Positions 10,901 through 45,049 of a stretch of DNA of 64,000 nucleotides are shown in pieces. The translations under genes were made by a program, and so were the position numbers. The DNA is from Actinernus sp. WN-2022 (taxonomy: Eukaryota; Cnidaria; Anthozoa; Actiniaria; Actinernidae): contig JAOWCC010001368.1 of assembly GCA_030867875.1 (NCBI GenBank), forward strand, positions 4,960,965-5,024,964, read 5' to 3'. The stretch's first letter is position 1. Every line of letters begins with the position of its first letter. The notes beneath the pieces were generated by a model that worked only from the letters and a program-made list of their open reading frames with translations, had not been told where the DNA came from and did not search any database.

Positions 10901-12569
10901 CTTTGGAGTTTTCTCCAGTTTGAAAGTTCGATGATATTCTTCCAAAAAAAAAAAAAAAATCCTAAACTCAAGCTCCTACACTCGGGTGCAGCTTATCTGC
11001 AAGTGCGGCTTATCCGTGAGTGAATACGGCATGTTAGTTTCCCTGCTACCAAGGCTCTCTCTGTCTTGGTAAAATGGAAATGACAGGAGAGAGACCTCTG
11101 CCAACATCCAACACTTTCTCTGTTGTGCATGTGTGTAGTTTCCTTGGCAATGAGTGAAGTGTATCCCACATGCACTAACGCCTGTTCTTGCACTGTCAAT
11201 CAGTTTATGCACATGCAAAGGCTATTTTGAAAGTCTTTGTTACTTAGTTGAAAATTATGTGTTTGGTACTCTCAGAACATCAATTTTAGCTTTGACCAAT
11301 AAGAGGAAAGCAGTCCCACGGTCATTAGTATGCAAATGACGAGGTAAAACTGATAACACAGTGGACTAAATATTTGACCAGCGAGATGCAACTTGGATCA
11401 TGCGTACATCTCTTTTCTCCGGTAAAACCTGTTTTCGAAACTGGTTTGACTTGTCCACGATTGTGGATGGCAGTTGATCAAAGAAAGCAACGGATGTCTG
11501 AAGACTCTCTCTCCTCTCGTTTCCATTTTACCAAGACAGAGAGACCTCTGCTAAAAGGGAATGTGTTAGTATGTGCAACTTTTAAAAGATTTGCTTTAAA
11601 AAAAAAAAAAACTTATTTCATAACAGATATAATCAATGTTAGTCATGTTTTTCTCTTGACCCAGGCCTTATTGTACTCGAGTAACCCAACAATTAAAAAT
11701 ACATTAGAATCTTGAAAATCTGCACTGGTGCAAAAAACATTGCATCAGAATTAAATATTGAACCACAACATATTCATCTTCAATCAATTCTACTCCTACA
11801 TGTATAGCAAACCATTGTACTTCAGTTCTTTTTGAAATGGAAAGCCCTGAACACTCAATTTTAAGTCGCATTGGCAATCAGCTGGTGACAACTCCCTGCT
11901 TACCTAAACTTGCTAAAAGAAAATGCCTTAAAAAACAGTATCGAAATATTGGGTTTACCTCAGTGTAAAAACCATTCCCTAGAGACCATGCCCTTCCGCG
12001 CTTGGTGAGTCGTTGTATTAGAGTGTATTGAATACTACAATACTATAATTTATGCAGCTACTCATCATTAGTGGATATAAGTATGTGAAAAAAAGGATTG
12101 CCGCCAAGCAAATTCACTCATGGTCTAGCGGTTAGGGTTGTGTCAGTCGTTCTATAAATCTTATCTCCCTGGGTTCAATTCCTAAGCTGAGCGCAGTGAA
12201 ATTTTTTTTTTAAGCAGAGGCTCCCCAATCCCTTGTAAAATTTATAAGTGCCGCTTTGGGTGCTCGGGAAATATTCCAAGTCCCAAATTATTCTAGTTAA
12301 CAAAGGGAGTTTTGTGATGCAGTCTGTGAGGTTTTTACACCGAGGTAGAGCCAAAATATTGTTTCCTAAGTAATAACAGTTACATATTCGGTGCATACCT
12401 TTGCGTGTCCATGCTTGCCAGTTTTGGAAGTAGACATTTCAACAATCTTGCAAGGGCGATTTTTAATCACAACATGACCATTTTTGCGCAGAGTAGAGCA
12501 CTGGGCTGGGAAAGTTGTAGAAGCACCTGCATCACCACCTTCAAAATCTGGCTCATCATGTTCAGCCAT
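2578..12569 (-). CDS. EIF5A: eIF5A, translation factor 5A, partial gene (two coding exons seen)
   Basis: This spans the visible coding part of eukaryotic initiation factor 5A, which helps ribosomes through difficult peptide bonds and termination and is the only protein family known to carry hypusine. Coding exons lie at 12399-12569 and 2578-2682, separated by a 9716-bp intron with GT-AG ends in phase 0. Together they give 92 residues: the N-terminal SH3-like domain with the hypusine loop ([12 protein letters not shown], modified lysine expected at residue 52) and the start of the linker ([13 protein letters not shown]). The family is about 155-160 residues long, so roughly 65 C-terminal residues (the OB-fold) are missing. 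They were not found in 1-2570 and should lie left of the window. Absence of internal stops and intact splice sites argue for a working gene. Confidence 0.93.
2795..3465. repeat. TIR element
   Basis: The ends carry inverted copies of GGGCCGCRTCAGGCAAAAAG followed by GGCCCGGAC (about 2800 and 3463). It lies in the long eIF5A intron and overlaps a larger foldback at 3110-3850, so at least two elements are nested. No transposase is visible. Confidence 0.65.
3110..3855. repeat. Nested foldback element interrupted by a SINE
   Basis: Bases about 3115-3345 pair with 3465-3610 and then 3803-3850. Examples are TTTTAGCAATAGTACAA against TTGTACTATTGCTAA, and AATGACTGCAGAAAA against TTTTCTGCAGTCATT. The right arm is split by the SINE-like segment at 3611-3802, which gives a relative age: foldback first, SINE second. 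Confidence 0.55.
3611..3802 (+). mobile_element. SINE-like fragment sharing a core with the 7793-8058 SINE
   Basis: Contains the block CTCAGGGTCTTAAAATAACT...GAGTAGAAGGTGCTG and then ATGGTTAGACCTTCACGTCTT, also found inverted within the full SINE at 7793-8058. The 3' part differs and ends in a TTATTA microsatellite. No tRNA-like head is present, so it is truncated or belongs to another family with the same central domain. Confidence 0.6.
3985..4165. repeat. Dispersed repeat, inverted copy at 55618-55795
   Basis: About 175 bp, including TTTAAAAGAACAGCTTTATATATCTCATAG and ATGACGTCACATG, recurs in reverse complement at 55618-55795 with scattered mismatches. Element class unknown. Confidence 0.6.
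4166..6025. other. Non-coding eIF5A intron sequence
   Basis: No gene recognised. The 152-codon frame at 5021-5479 is AT-rich and dominated by F, I, L and Y codons. It has no homology I recognise, no neighbouring splice context and low complexity, so it is treated as chance. Confidence 0.5.
6026..6653. repeat. TIR element of about 630 bp
   Basis: Terminal segments 6026-6100 and 6572-6653 are inverted copies, sharing TGTAGTCGATTGTGATTGGC (one mismatch) and GGCCATTCAACTGTCACCAG. The interior frame at 6358-6543 is not a recognisable protein. It is probably a non-autonomous DNA transposon in the eIF5A intron. Confidence 0.7.
7020..7303. mobile_element. MITE with CATACCTGCCAAC termini
   Basis: The ends are inverted: CATACCTGCCAACTCTCCCG and GGGGGTTGGCAGGTATG. 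TCAGTG occurs directly outside both ends (7014-7019 and 7304-7309), consistent with a target-site duplication of the size made by hAT-type elements. No coding capacity. The hAT assignment is inference from end sequence and duplication length. Confidence 0.7.
7509..7600. repeat. Terminal-repeat-like segment (ATTCACTCAGATAAGCTGCACC)
   Basis: The sequence at 7512-7535 is matched in inverted orientation at 11003-11030 (GTGCGGCTTATCC...GAGTGAATACGG). The segment also folds on itself (AAGCTGCACCT against AGGTGCAGCTT). These could be the two ends of one 3.5-kb element or two solo ends. Confidence 0.45.
7793..8058 (-). mobile_element. tRNA-derived SINE
   Basis: Read on the minus strand from 8058, a tRNA-like head has an A box (GTTAGCTCAGTCGTTAAGC) and a B box (GGTTCAAACCCC) of the RNA polymerase III internal promoter. 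A body of about 170 bp follows and the element ends in TTTAC repeats at 7793-7812. The body block around 7890-7975 is also present at 3616-3710, so the two share a central domain. Such shared core domains are a known feature of cnidarian and other eumetazoan SINE superfamilies. It is inserted in an ATAAGCCCC-rich repeat. Confidence 0.82.
8059..9405. other. Non-coding eIF5A intron sequence
   Basis: No recognised gene. Frames at 8168-8416, 8502-8852 and 8653-8919 overlap each other on both strands without protein similarity that I can name. A short GGAA run lies at 8707-8720. Confidence 0.45.
9406..9690. repeat. Interspersed element with tRNA-like B box and palindromic end
   Basis: Bases 9450-9690 recur in inverted orientation at 18190-18335 (GAACATCACTAGTGATTTGG, TAATTAGGTCCAACAC, GTCATACTTATGCTGTAATC). 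Bases 9575-9675 form a foldback centred on ATCACATATCC. A GGTTCGAGTCA B-box-like motif sits at 9451-9461. This suggests a tRNA-derived element with a degraded head. Confidence 0.55.
10075..10230. repeat. ATAAGCCCC short repeats
   Basis: Five to six repeats of the type CCAATTATAAGCCCCTCCGA occur in 150 bp. The same motif flanks the SINE at 7793-8058 (AATAAGCCCC and GAATATAAGCCCCTC), so both belong to one repeat family. Confidence 0.55.
10345..10508 (+). pseudogene. Possible protein-coding relic, unrecognised
   Basis: The frame ending at the TAG near 10506 reads ...[20 protein letters not shown] and on to FKTFTAN, which has protein-like composition but no start, and I cannot name a family. It lies inside repeats in the eIF5A intron on the opposite strand to eIF5A. 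A relic of a mobile-element protein is the best guess. Confidence 0.22.
11033..11568. repeat. TIR element with CTCTGTCTTGGTAAAATGG arms
   Basis: Left arm about 11035-11105 and right arm 11495-11566 are inverted copies (CTCTCTGTCTTGGTAAAATGG against CCATTTTACCAAGACAGAGAG). The outer tip CCCTGCTA..AG resembles the tip of the element at 34314-34820, so the two may belong to one superfamily. The interior has no recognisable protein. Confidence 0.65.
12115..12330 (+). mobile_element. tRNA-derived SINE, second family
   Basis: The plus strand shows an A-box-like TGGTCTAGCGGTTAGG at 12121-12136 and a B box GGGTTCAATTCC at 12171-12182, followed by a short A/T-run and a body ending near 12330. The spacing fits a tRNA-like head. 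Its head differs from the 7793-8058 SINE, so it is a different family. Confidence 0.65.
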
Positions 12570-12580
12570 GGTTTTAAAGA
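12399..12580 (-). CDS. EIF5A: eIF5A first coding exon with 11 nt of 5'UTR (residues 1-57)
   Basis: ATG at 12569-12567 starts [17 protein letters not shown] and the exon runs to ...[13 protein letters not shown], with a GTATGC donor at 12398 in phase 0. The hypusine-loop motif TGKHGHAK is intact. Just upstream of the ATG a TTTACTAG acceptor (AG at 12582-12581) shows that the 5'UTR continues in another exon. An in-frame extension to 12635 exists but crosses this acceptor and is not conserved, so the inner ATG was chosen. Confidence 0.95.
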
Positions 12581-12619
12581 CTAGTAAAAGGTAACAGTAA
12601 AAATGAATAACACTACTTG

Positions 12620-13045
12620 TTAAAGTGCCTATCACCCATGACCGTGTAAGTAAAAGCCTGGGTTGAAACCTGGGTAGACGTCATCTCATTAATGCATTAT
12701 TCTCCATGGCACCTTTTTATCACAACAACATCGATGCATAGAAAATATACACAGTTTTTGAGTTGTTAGTAAGAAAAAAGTCATTTTAGTCAACATGTTA
12801 AGTATTTCTTCAAATGATTGCAAAGCCGAATTAATTATATGACGTCAAGATGACGTCTATACAGGTATCAACCCAGGCTTTTACTTACGTGGTCATGGGT
12901 CAGGAAAGGTTACATTTACACAATTTCAAACAAGCGTAGAACATAAAGTATTCACTCAAAACCAAAACTTTCTTCACAGAAGTACTCAAAACTTTTCGGA
13001 GGTTCATAAGCTATCAAAATTGCAAAAGGGTGATAGGCACTTTAA
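12620..13045. mobile_element. TTAA-flanked MITE (piggyBac-like)
   Basis: The ends are TTAAAGTGCCTATCACCC and GGGTGATAGGCACTTTAA. A long inner inverted repeat (AAGTAAAAGCCTGGGTTGA against TCAACCCAGGCTTTTACTT) and TTAA at both borders fit the target preference of piggyBac-type transposons. It sits about 50 bp upstream of the eIF5A coding exon, in the 5'UTR intron. No coding capacity. Confidence 0.75.
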
Positions 13046-13424
13046 CAGCCCAATAACAAACACACTCTCTTAATCTATTGGGTGTGGTGCATCTCAAATT
13101 CCTGTACCTCAATATTTACATTACCATTTCAGCAACATTTACTATGGTTGCTTTAAAGGCAACCTCAGCTGAAATACAATGGTTAACTACTCAAAACTCG
13201 GCTGCTAACACTAGATGGTAAATTTATTTTAGTTGAATACTTATTCCTTCAGTACTGCCACGGAAACCGATGAACTGACTAATAAAACAAACGTTTCAAA
13301 AGAAATTTCTCAAAACTCGGCCTTGACGAACATTTCAAAATCATTAAACTTCTAAAAATGAAAAATACTTCAAGTCAGCGCAAGTCAAAATAAACTTCTT
13401 GAAACGTCGGCGGCTCAACGATTT

Positions 13425-13640
13425 AGTGGCTAGCCGTTGGTGGCTCAGAGGTTTTGGTGGCTAGCCGTTGGTGGCTAGCCGTCGACGGCGCTAGACGTTT
13501 GGTGGCTAGCCGTGGACGGCGCTAGACGTTTGGTGGCTAGCCGTCGACGGCGCTAGACGTTTAGTGGTTTGGTGGCACTAACGGTAAAAGTTAGTGGCAC
13601 TAGCGCCGCTAAAAACCGTTAGCGCCGTTTAGTGGTGGTT
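13425..13640. repeat. GC-rich minisatellite, 31-bp unit
   Basis: Three tandem 31-bp units at 13470-13500, 13501-13531 and 13532-13562 (GGTGGCTAGCCGTCGACGGC followed by GCTAGACGTTT) are flanked by partial GTGGCTAGCCGTTG copies and related GCGCCGTTTAGTGG motifs. CpG-rich within an AT-rich region and upstream of eIF5A coding exon 1. Confidence 0.8.
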
Positions 13641-15840
13641 GCAAACTTTTTGAGCGGGACTGTATATAGGATTGGTAGAAAGTTAATTTTGAATGGTGAG
13701 GTACATTTGTGGCTGTGTATATTTGGGCTGTCATTTATGCACCGATATTCCTGTTGATCAAACTCATTTGAATTTCCTGCACATCGCTATCTTGAATGTC
13801 ATGTGACAGTGTTGCACATATTGTTACACAACAAATGAGTTATTGTTCTCTGACAACAGGGGCAACACTGTTACAGCCATTTATAAAAGAAAATCAACGG
13901 AGGCCTTTATAGCCTCGCTTTCATGGTTTTTTTTCTGTATTAGAAATGCTCAACAGCAAATCTCCACATTACTCTAAAACTCAAAACAATTACTAGTTTT
14001 AATGTGATCTTTCATTACCCTTTTTTTCAAATTCCCCTAGGGTTAGGGTTTAGTGGTGGGGACAAGCACGGTGTTCAAATGCTCCACAGTGGAACCAAAG
14101 TAGTAAGGAAAATGCTCCACCCCAGGGCACATCCATAATGATATATACTATTGAGCCGCCTGGAGCAAAATGGTATTAATACATCAGTATAGTTTATATT
14201 TCATTCCTATAAATAATCATTTGCAACACGGTTAATGTTATCGTCGGACAATAAACGCTTATTAAAACCACATGATAGACTTTTATAATAACTGAGTGTG
14301 ACTGTTCTGTTCGTCCGGTGGACAGCAGCAAACTGTGTATATTTGTAAACAAACTACTTGATATCATTTCACACTTGGACCGGCAGAGCTTGGGCCCTGA
14401 GTGGCTCCTGAAAATTTTAGCACAGCGTAGCATTAACAATACAACATACAGGAACTGCTATTTTCTAGCTATGTTGTAAAAATTAAACATCCATAGATTT
14501 CCCTGCTTTTTCGTATAATGTGGATAAGACGGTATAAACTGCAGGTTTAGAGAAATAGATACATGTGGAATCCACAGGCAGCTGGAGTAATTACAACATT
14601 TACTCAGATTTATTGTTTTTTTACTTGATACAGTATGGCGTCGTTACCACGAGACCAGTCTCTATCCCAGAATTCTTTTCGGCAGTGTCAAATGTCCCAC
14701 CATTCGCTCCAGAGTAGAATAATGCCCGACCCCCGGGCCGATACAAGGTTACAAATGCCCCACTCATGGGGTCTCAAAATATGCAAATGCCCCACCATGT
14801 TCCAGTGGGGGGGGAGTGGGGTGGCCATTGCTGGAATTGACTGATGCATTATGAAGGGTTTCTCTAAACCTTTTACAGCCAAGGAGTATTAATCTCATGT
14901 CCAATTTTGTTAGGTTTAGAGTTTATATTTGGGCTATTTTTCAAAATTGTCATGAATTATTAACAAACCAAAGCCTGGGTTAGTGGAGGGTATTCTACAA
15001 TTACTTCACCATCGTATTATATCTATCATTCTCATAAACAAAATTTCATGAACTCCTATGTGCTATTAAATAAAAAAATACTGCAGCCATTTTGGGGATG
15101 ATCTTCACTTATAAAATGGGATACAACACTGGAAACACTAGGTACTTGAGGAGCAACAATTAAATAGTTCTTCTAGGTGTATAAATGATTCGATAATTTG
15201 TTCTGTTGTAGTTGTGCGACAGTACATAGTATACAATTTACTGATTTCAGTCAAGAGCGAGACCGAGCTCAGAGAGCAAGAACGAGCGCAATCTGATCTC
15301 GCTTAATGACTCTAGTCTGTCAAAAATTGCGATCTTTTGAGCATCCTGGTTACTAGATAAACCCTAGGAGCCAAACCCTATAACATAATAGAGAAAAAAG
15401 AATACGATTTGAGGTAGACTAAAAACGTTCTTCAAATCACGTGGTCACACAAAGCAAAAAAATTGCCGGTACGTGTAACAACTTTAAACATCGAATGAAA
15501 CCCATTGAAAAAACGTGCCTTCACGACAATACAGAGACTTTTCCATCACTTTTTATGAGACTATTTCTTGAAAAAGTTGGATGATTTTTCTGGTTATTTT
15601 AAATGCCAAAAATTAAACGAAAACACTATAATATTCGTGTTCACCGCGGCTTCGAATTCCATTTCTCAATGAAATGTAGCCGCGGTGAACCCATCAAAAC
15701 AGCTGAATAAAATGCTTCCTTAGGCTAAAAACTTGATCGAAGGGTGGTTAAATGATGATTTATTTCTTCTCGGGGAATTTGGCATTGATTGGCGCTACGT
15801 TGATGCGAGTTCGTAGGTAAAAGTAGAAGAAAAATCTTAC
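13641..15840. other. eIF5A 5'UTR intron (putative), no gene
   Basis: No coding region recognised. Short foldbacks occur, for example GTTCACCGCGGCT at 15639 against AGCCGCGGTGAAC at 15678. CCCCAC-rich short repeats lie at 14690-14820. The frames listed here are short and overlap on both strands. Confidence 0.4.
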
Positions 15841-15905
15841 CCTGTCTACTGCAGCAACGTGGTCCAGAGGAAGAGGCAGCCTGGATGCTTCACACACCTT
15901 AGTGG
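15841..15905 (-). other. EIF5A: Candidate eIF5A 5'UTR exon
   Basis: On the minus strand GCTGCAGTAGACAGG ends at 15841 and is followed by a strong donor GTAAGATTTTTC. An upstream exon is required because the first coding exon has an acceptor only 11 nt before its ATG. The pyrimidine tract CTCTTCCTCT lies in this candidate exon. The transcription start is not determined. Inference from splice-site logic only. Confidence 0.4.
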
Positions 15906-16189
15906 GGGGACTCTACGATAAGCAATATTGACCACCCCTAGCTCTTAAACCTGCACTTAATAGTGCCTTCCCGGTGTTCGTTCGTGATAATGAATATAGT
16001 TCCTTATTATCATTTACATTCTCTTTCTTTACCGTATTTGTTTTACTGAAAATGAGATAATCCTTATTATTCGTACTACGGTTTTAATCAGGAGAATAAA
16101 AAAAAAATCGAGAAAGGCGGATAAATAGGCGGTATTTGGGGTGATTTATTCCTGTTTTTTTTAAGCCACTCGTGTAATAAACACGCTGA
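15906..16189. promoter_or_regulatory. Putative divergent promoter region, eIF5A / LZIC
   Basis: This roughly 285-bp interval separates the candidate first exons of two genes transcribed away from each other. It has no CpG island and no clear TATA box in good position. The assignment rests only on the divergent arrangement. Confidence 0.35.
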
Positions 16190-16336
16190 CAATAATGGCC
16201 CTTAGTGGCCCTGGTTCTAGGCTCTCGCCGTTTTTCGATTGGGATCGATTTGATCATATTTGAAGAAATCAAAGGTAAGAAATTATTGGTTTATGATGAG
16301 CAAGCTAGACAATGCCTTACATTATCGTGAGAAACT
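16190..16336 (+). repeat. LZIC: Candidate LZIC first exon and donor, tandem copy 1
   Basis: This copy ends its exon-like part at 16274 with AAATCAAAG and the donor GTAAGAAATT. It contains a short upstream reading frame, ATG at 16195 to TGA at 16263 (22 codons, beginning MALSGPGSRL). LZIC needs an upstream exon because an acceptor-like AG occurs shortly before its ATG. It is nearly identical to 16369-16516. Confidence 0.45.
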
Positions 16337-16368
16337 AGCTAGTAGTATTAAAGTGGGAAACACTCTGG

Positions 16369-16516
16369 CAATAATGGCCCTTAGTGGCCCTGGGTTCTAG
16401 GCTCTCGCCGTTTTTCGACTGGGATCGATTTGATCACATTTGAAGAAATCAAAGGTAAGAAATTATTGGTTTATGATGAGCAAGCTAGACAATGCCTTAC
16501 ATTATCGTGAGAAACT
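16369..16516 (+). repeat. LZIC: Candidate LZIC first exon and donor, tandem copy 2
   Basis: Second copy of the preceding block, offset 179-180 bp, with its donor after 16454. One added G at about 16394 shifts the short upstream frame so it stops after 8 codons (TAG at 16398-16400). Downstream, GTAGTATTAAA.GTGGGAAA occurs both at 16342-16360 and at 16632-16652. The duplicated unit was therefore longer and copy 1 has lost about 115 bp inside. Confidence 0.45.
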
Positions 16517-16975
16517 TGGCGTAATTCATTATCTCTTGGGAATTAGGAGTGAACAGAGAACTTCACACAAATATCTGAGCAGAAGTTATCTGAGTTCTGG
16601 CAGAAACGTCTAAGTTAGTAAAGTAGCTTAGTAGTAGTATTAAAAGTGGGAAAATTATCCCAAATATAAAAGCTTAATAAGATAATCCTGAGGGTGGGGG
16701 CTTTGACATATGCTGCCTGCCCTGAGAAGTGAGGGTTGGGTTCTTTATAGGAAACATAATGTCATAAGGAAGATAGGCAGTGGGGTGGAGAATTTTGATA
16801 TTTTTGACCAAACGTGTTGTCCCAAGGGTAGTAGTTTATACTCGGGTTAGAGTTTGGGAAGAAAATGTGAAATCACCACCCCTTTCCCACTAGATTTAAA
16901 ACAAATTGTTTTGCAACCCCCCTTATGACTTGCTCAACCCCCAGGCCCACAGGATCATAATCGTTTTGATATTGA

Positions 16976-42321
<25,346 letters not shown>

Positions 42322-42344
42322 CCAATGTTTCAATAACACGCAAG

Positions 42345-42600
42345 CTTATAGAACAGTTTTCACATGACTGTCGGAAGTGTTTTGATTTTGCGTTTACTAA
42401 GCTCTCCTATTGGCTCTTCTACCAACCAATCAGGTTCCAAAGTAAAACCAAACGCAAATTGGTTTTGGTTTTGGTTTTGGTTTGTCATTGGCTCACAGGG
42501 AAGCCATTTATGAGTTACTTATGATTACTCGCTCCTATGATTGGCTGGCTGTGGGTAATTTGCGTTTGGTCTTTCGACAATCATGTGAAATTCGCTCTAT
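42345..42600. repeat. CCAAT-rich element, inverted copy of 2280-2555
   Basis: Shares AAGCTCTCCTATTGGCT, AACCAAACGCAAATTGG, TGTCATTGGCTCACAGGGAA and ATGATTGGCTGGCTGTGGGT with 2280-2555 in reverse orientation. It starts about 25 bp after the LZIC stop codon and is probably part of the LZIC 3'UTR. Confidence 0.75.
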
Positions 42601-42733
42601 GCATGTACTAATTGTCCCAAGATGTGATTCAGTTTAAGCAGTGGTTATTTCTATGGATGTAGCGGGCTACCCTGGGTGTAGGCTTGAAGAAATAAAAGAA
42701 GAGGAGAGAGAAGAAAACGAAGAGCTTCTGGTG

Positions 42734-43023
42734 TAGCCTGATTCTCAGACGGTACGAGGTCGTCCGCTCCCTTCTGAAAATCAGGCTACCTCTGGTGTTA
42801 CCCGTTGAGAAACTCACTTCCATGCGCTGAGTTTCAAATCAAGAAAACCCGTCAAACAGGTTTTGCTAGGCCATGCCATTGGTAAGCCAATGAAAATTAC
42901 AGATACATCCTGCACTCGCGTGGTCGCCCCTGGTAATGAGTAGATTATCCAATCAGGGACAAGGTTCAAATTCTGAACCTCATTTTGCATGGAAGTGAGA
43001 TTCCTAACGGATAACACCAGAGG
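42734..43023. repeat. Two adjoining foldbacks (GTAGCCTGATT and CCTCTGGTGTTA)
   Basis: 42734-42790 is a small foldback (GTAGCCTGATTCTCAGA against TCTGAAAATCAGGCTAC). 42789-43023 has ends CCTCTGGTGTTACCCGTTGA and an inverse ending GATAACACCAGAGG, arms about 37 bp. Confidence 0.7.
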
Positions 43024-43714
43024 CTTTTATTCTTCTTCTCTCTCGCCTATTCGGCTTTTATTTACACGAGCCTCTAGAACCATATAGGGTAGCTTTAGTC
43101 CAACATGAACTTGAATCTTTGAGAAGATGTACATTTTTTTAATGTAATTATAACAGACTATTTTGTAGAATGCTGGTGGCTGCGAGGCACCACCACAATT
43201 ATATATATTTGTCTCCTTCCAGAGCCCATAATAGAGGTAATCGGCTAACTCTGGGGGGAATTTGACCCATATTTCGTGCCCAGGTGGGTATAATAAAAAA
43301 TTTTTTAAAGTCACATGCCCTCCATCTGCCTCCCCCTCGGGCTTAACATTGATTTGTGCATAATTCCATGACTGACACGGAGAACACATGGATGTCACTC
43401 AGTATCAGGCTAATTAACAATTAGACTAACAAGCTCGAGGTTTCCACAGACCCGTAACTATATATAGGCAAGAGGAAGCAGTTGCCTCCTCTTAAATTTT
43501 GATTGCCTTGATATTCAGTAGCGTAGCGAGCATACGAGTAGATGATGTATTAAATGCCTTGTCTAAAATGTTGAAAATGCTCTCAAAATGTAAGAGAATT
43601 TTCGGTCCTGTTCTATCGGCTTTTCTGCGATTTTTTTCACAGTTTTCTTTTTTTTTTTTTCTAAGTTGATTGAACGGTGGCTCAGTTGTTTATGCTAAAA
43701 CAACAGACCTTTTA

Positions 43715-43877
43715 CGCTTGGCTCAATGTTGTCCATTTCAAATCTTTCGGGAATAATATTCTTTGTGCGACGTATTTCCATATCAATGTATCTCCTCATG
43801 CGTTAACCAGAAATAAAAGAAACTATACACAAGGGGATGGTCACGTGATCTGAACTGGACAACATTGAGCCAAGCGG
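43715..43877. repeat. Palindromic MITE (CGCTTGGCTCAATGTTGTCC)
   Basis: CGCTTGGCTCAATGTTGTCCA at one end and its exact inverse at the other, about 163 bp in all. No coding capacity. Confidence 0.7.
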
Positions 43878-44554
43878 AACAATTGGCATCAGTGCCTGTG
43901 TGTTTTGTTCAGACTACTGGTGCCGAAGATCTTGTCGTGTTCACGTGCCGAGCACATGGTCAGTAATTGAAACATCGAAGATTTCACGCCATGTATGCTG
44001 ATGGCTAAGCGTACAACTAAACATATTGTGTGGCGTTTGCACATTTTTTATGATGTGCTTCTACATGAGAAACTTGAGGGTTGACGCGAATGAGGAAGAA
44101 AGACGAAAGTTAGTGCGAATTGTCACGAGAGTATGCAATGTTTTCTTTGAGCAGCTGCTTTGTGGAGAAAGCTCCTTATTACTTGTCATGGCGGGTTCTG
44201 CTGCGTTGGAGGTATCGCTATACGCATCAATAAGGGCATTTATTTCATCTGGGCCTCTGAGTAGGAAATTATGGGTAAGCGAAGCAGTGGTTTTTGGGTA
44301 AAATACCTGGGTACTCATGAAAACGCGTGCGCACGAGGTGCTGGTACCCAAACCAGTGTCCGAGTACAAGGTCTCGACATTGGACCCAGGCCCGGGCACC
44401 GTGTCCAAATTTTGGCGTGAGCACTTGCCAAAAAACGTGATCACATTGGTGCCCAATTGGTACTGTGCCCGGACACCAAGTGTGAACGCTGCCTTAGACG
44501 TCTAGCTCTTGGTTTCTATCGACTTTGATAGTTGACTCGGGGCTGCGCCATACA

Positions 44555-44710
44555 CAGGGGTGGATCCAGGGTTTGGACTGAGTAGTTTACTCTGAGTAGT
44601 TTACCCCACCCACCCCACCCCTCCTAGTAATAAACTACCTAAAATTTAGAGGTTTGAAAAAAGTTGAGTAGTTTACGGAAATCACATAAACTACCCTGGA
44701 TCCACCCCTG
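44555..44710. mobile_element. MITE with CAGGGGTGGATCCAGGGT ends
   Basis: Perfect 18-bp terminal inverted repeats CAGGGGTGGATCCAGGGT and ACCCTGGATCCACCCCTG with inner GAGTAGTTTAC repeats; 156 bp. The end type is common to hAT-derived MITEs (inference). No clear target duplication. Confidence 0.75.
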
Positions 44711-44734
44711 ATACAGTACCACTCGACACCTGTA

Positions 44735-44866
44735 TTCTGATTGGACAATTATACTATAGCTCTATTGTTTTTGTACCGCTTGTTCTTTGGGTTAGGGTGT
44801 TTTGTATTGTTCGGTAAGCCAGTACTGTGGCTCGTTTCAAATGGTACTGTCTGGCTCGCCAACTAT
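44735..44866. repeat. Dispersed repeat, copy B of 1546-1692
   Basis: Same orientation as copy A; shares GCTCTATTGTTTTTGTACYG and GGTTAGGGTGTTTTGTATTG. It adjoins the MITE at 44874. Confidence 0.6.
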
Positions 44867-44873
44867 CTGCCGT

Positions 44874-45033
44874 TATAGACCCATTCGAAAAATGGCGTCT
44901 AATTTAAAAAGCTATTGTCCTGGTAACGTGAACACGAGGCTAGTCAGTCCACACAAACGCTTTTGAACGTGTAAGCGAGGCTAGTCAGTCCTAAACAATA
45001 GCTAAATTGGACGCCATTTTTCGAATGGGTCTA
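44874..45033. mobile_element. MITE, TAGACCCATTCGAAAAATGG family, intact copy
   Basis: Ends TAGACCCATTCGAAAAATGG and CCATTTTTCGAATGGGTCTA are perfect inverted repeats extending to about 30 bp; 160 bp in all. The second family member at 50190-50446 carries an insertion. Confidence 0.85.
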
Positions 45034-45049
45034 GTTCACCACAAACAAA

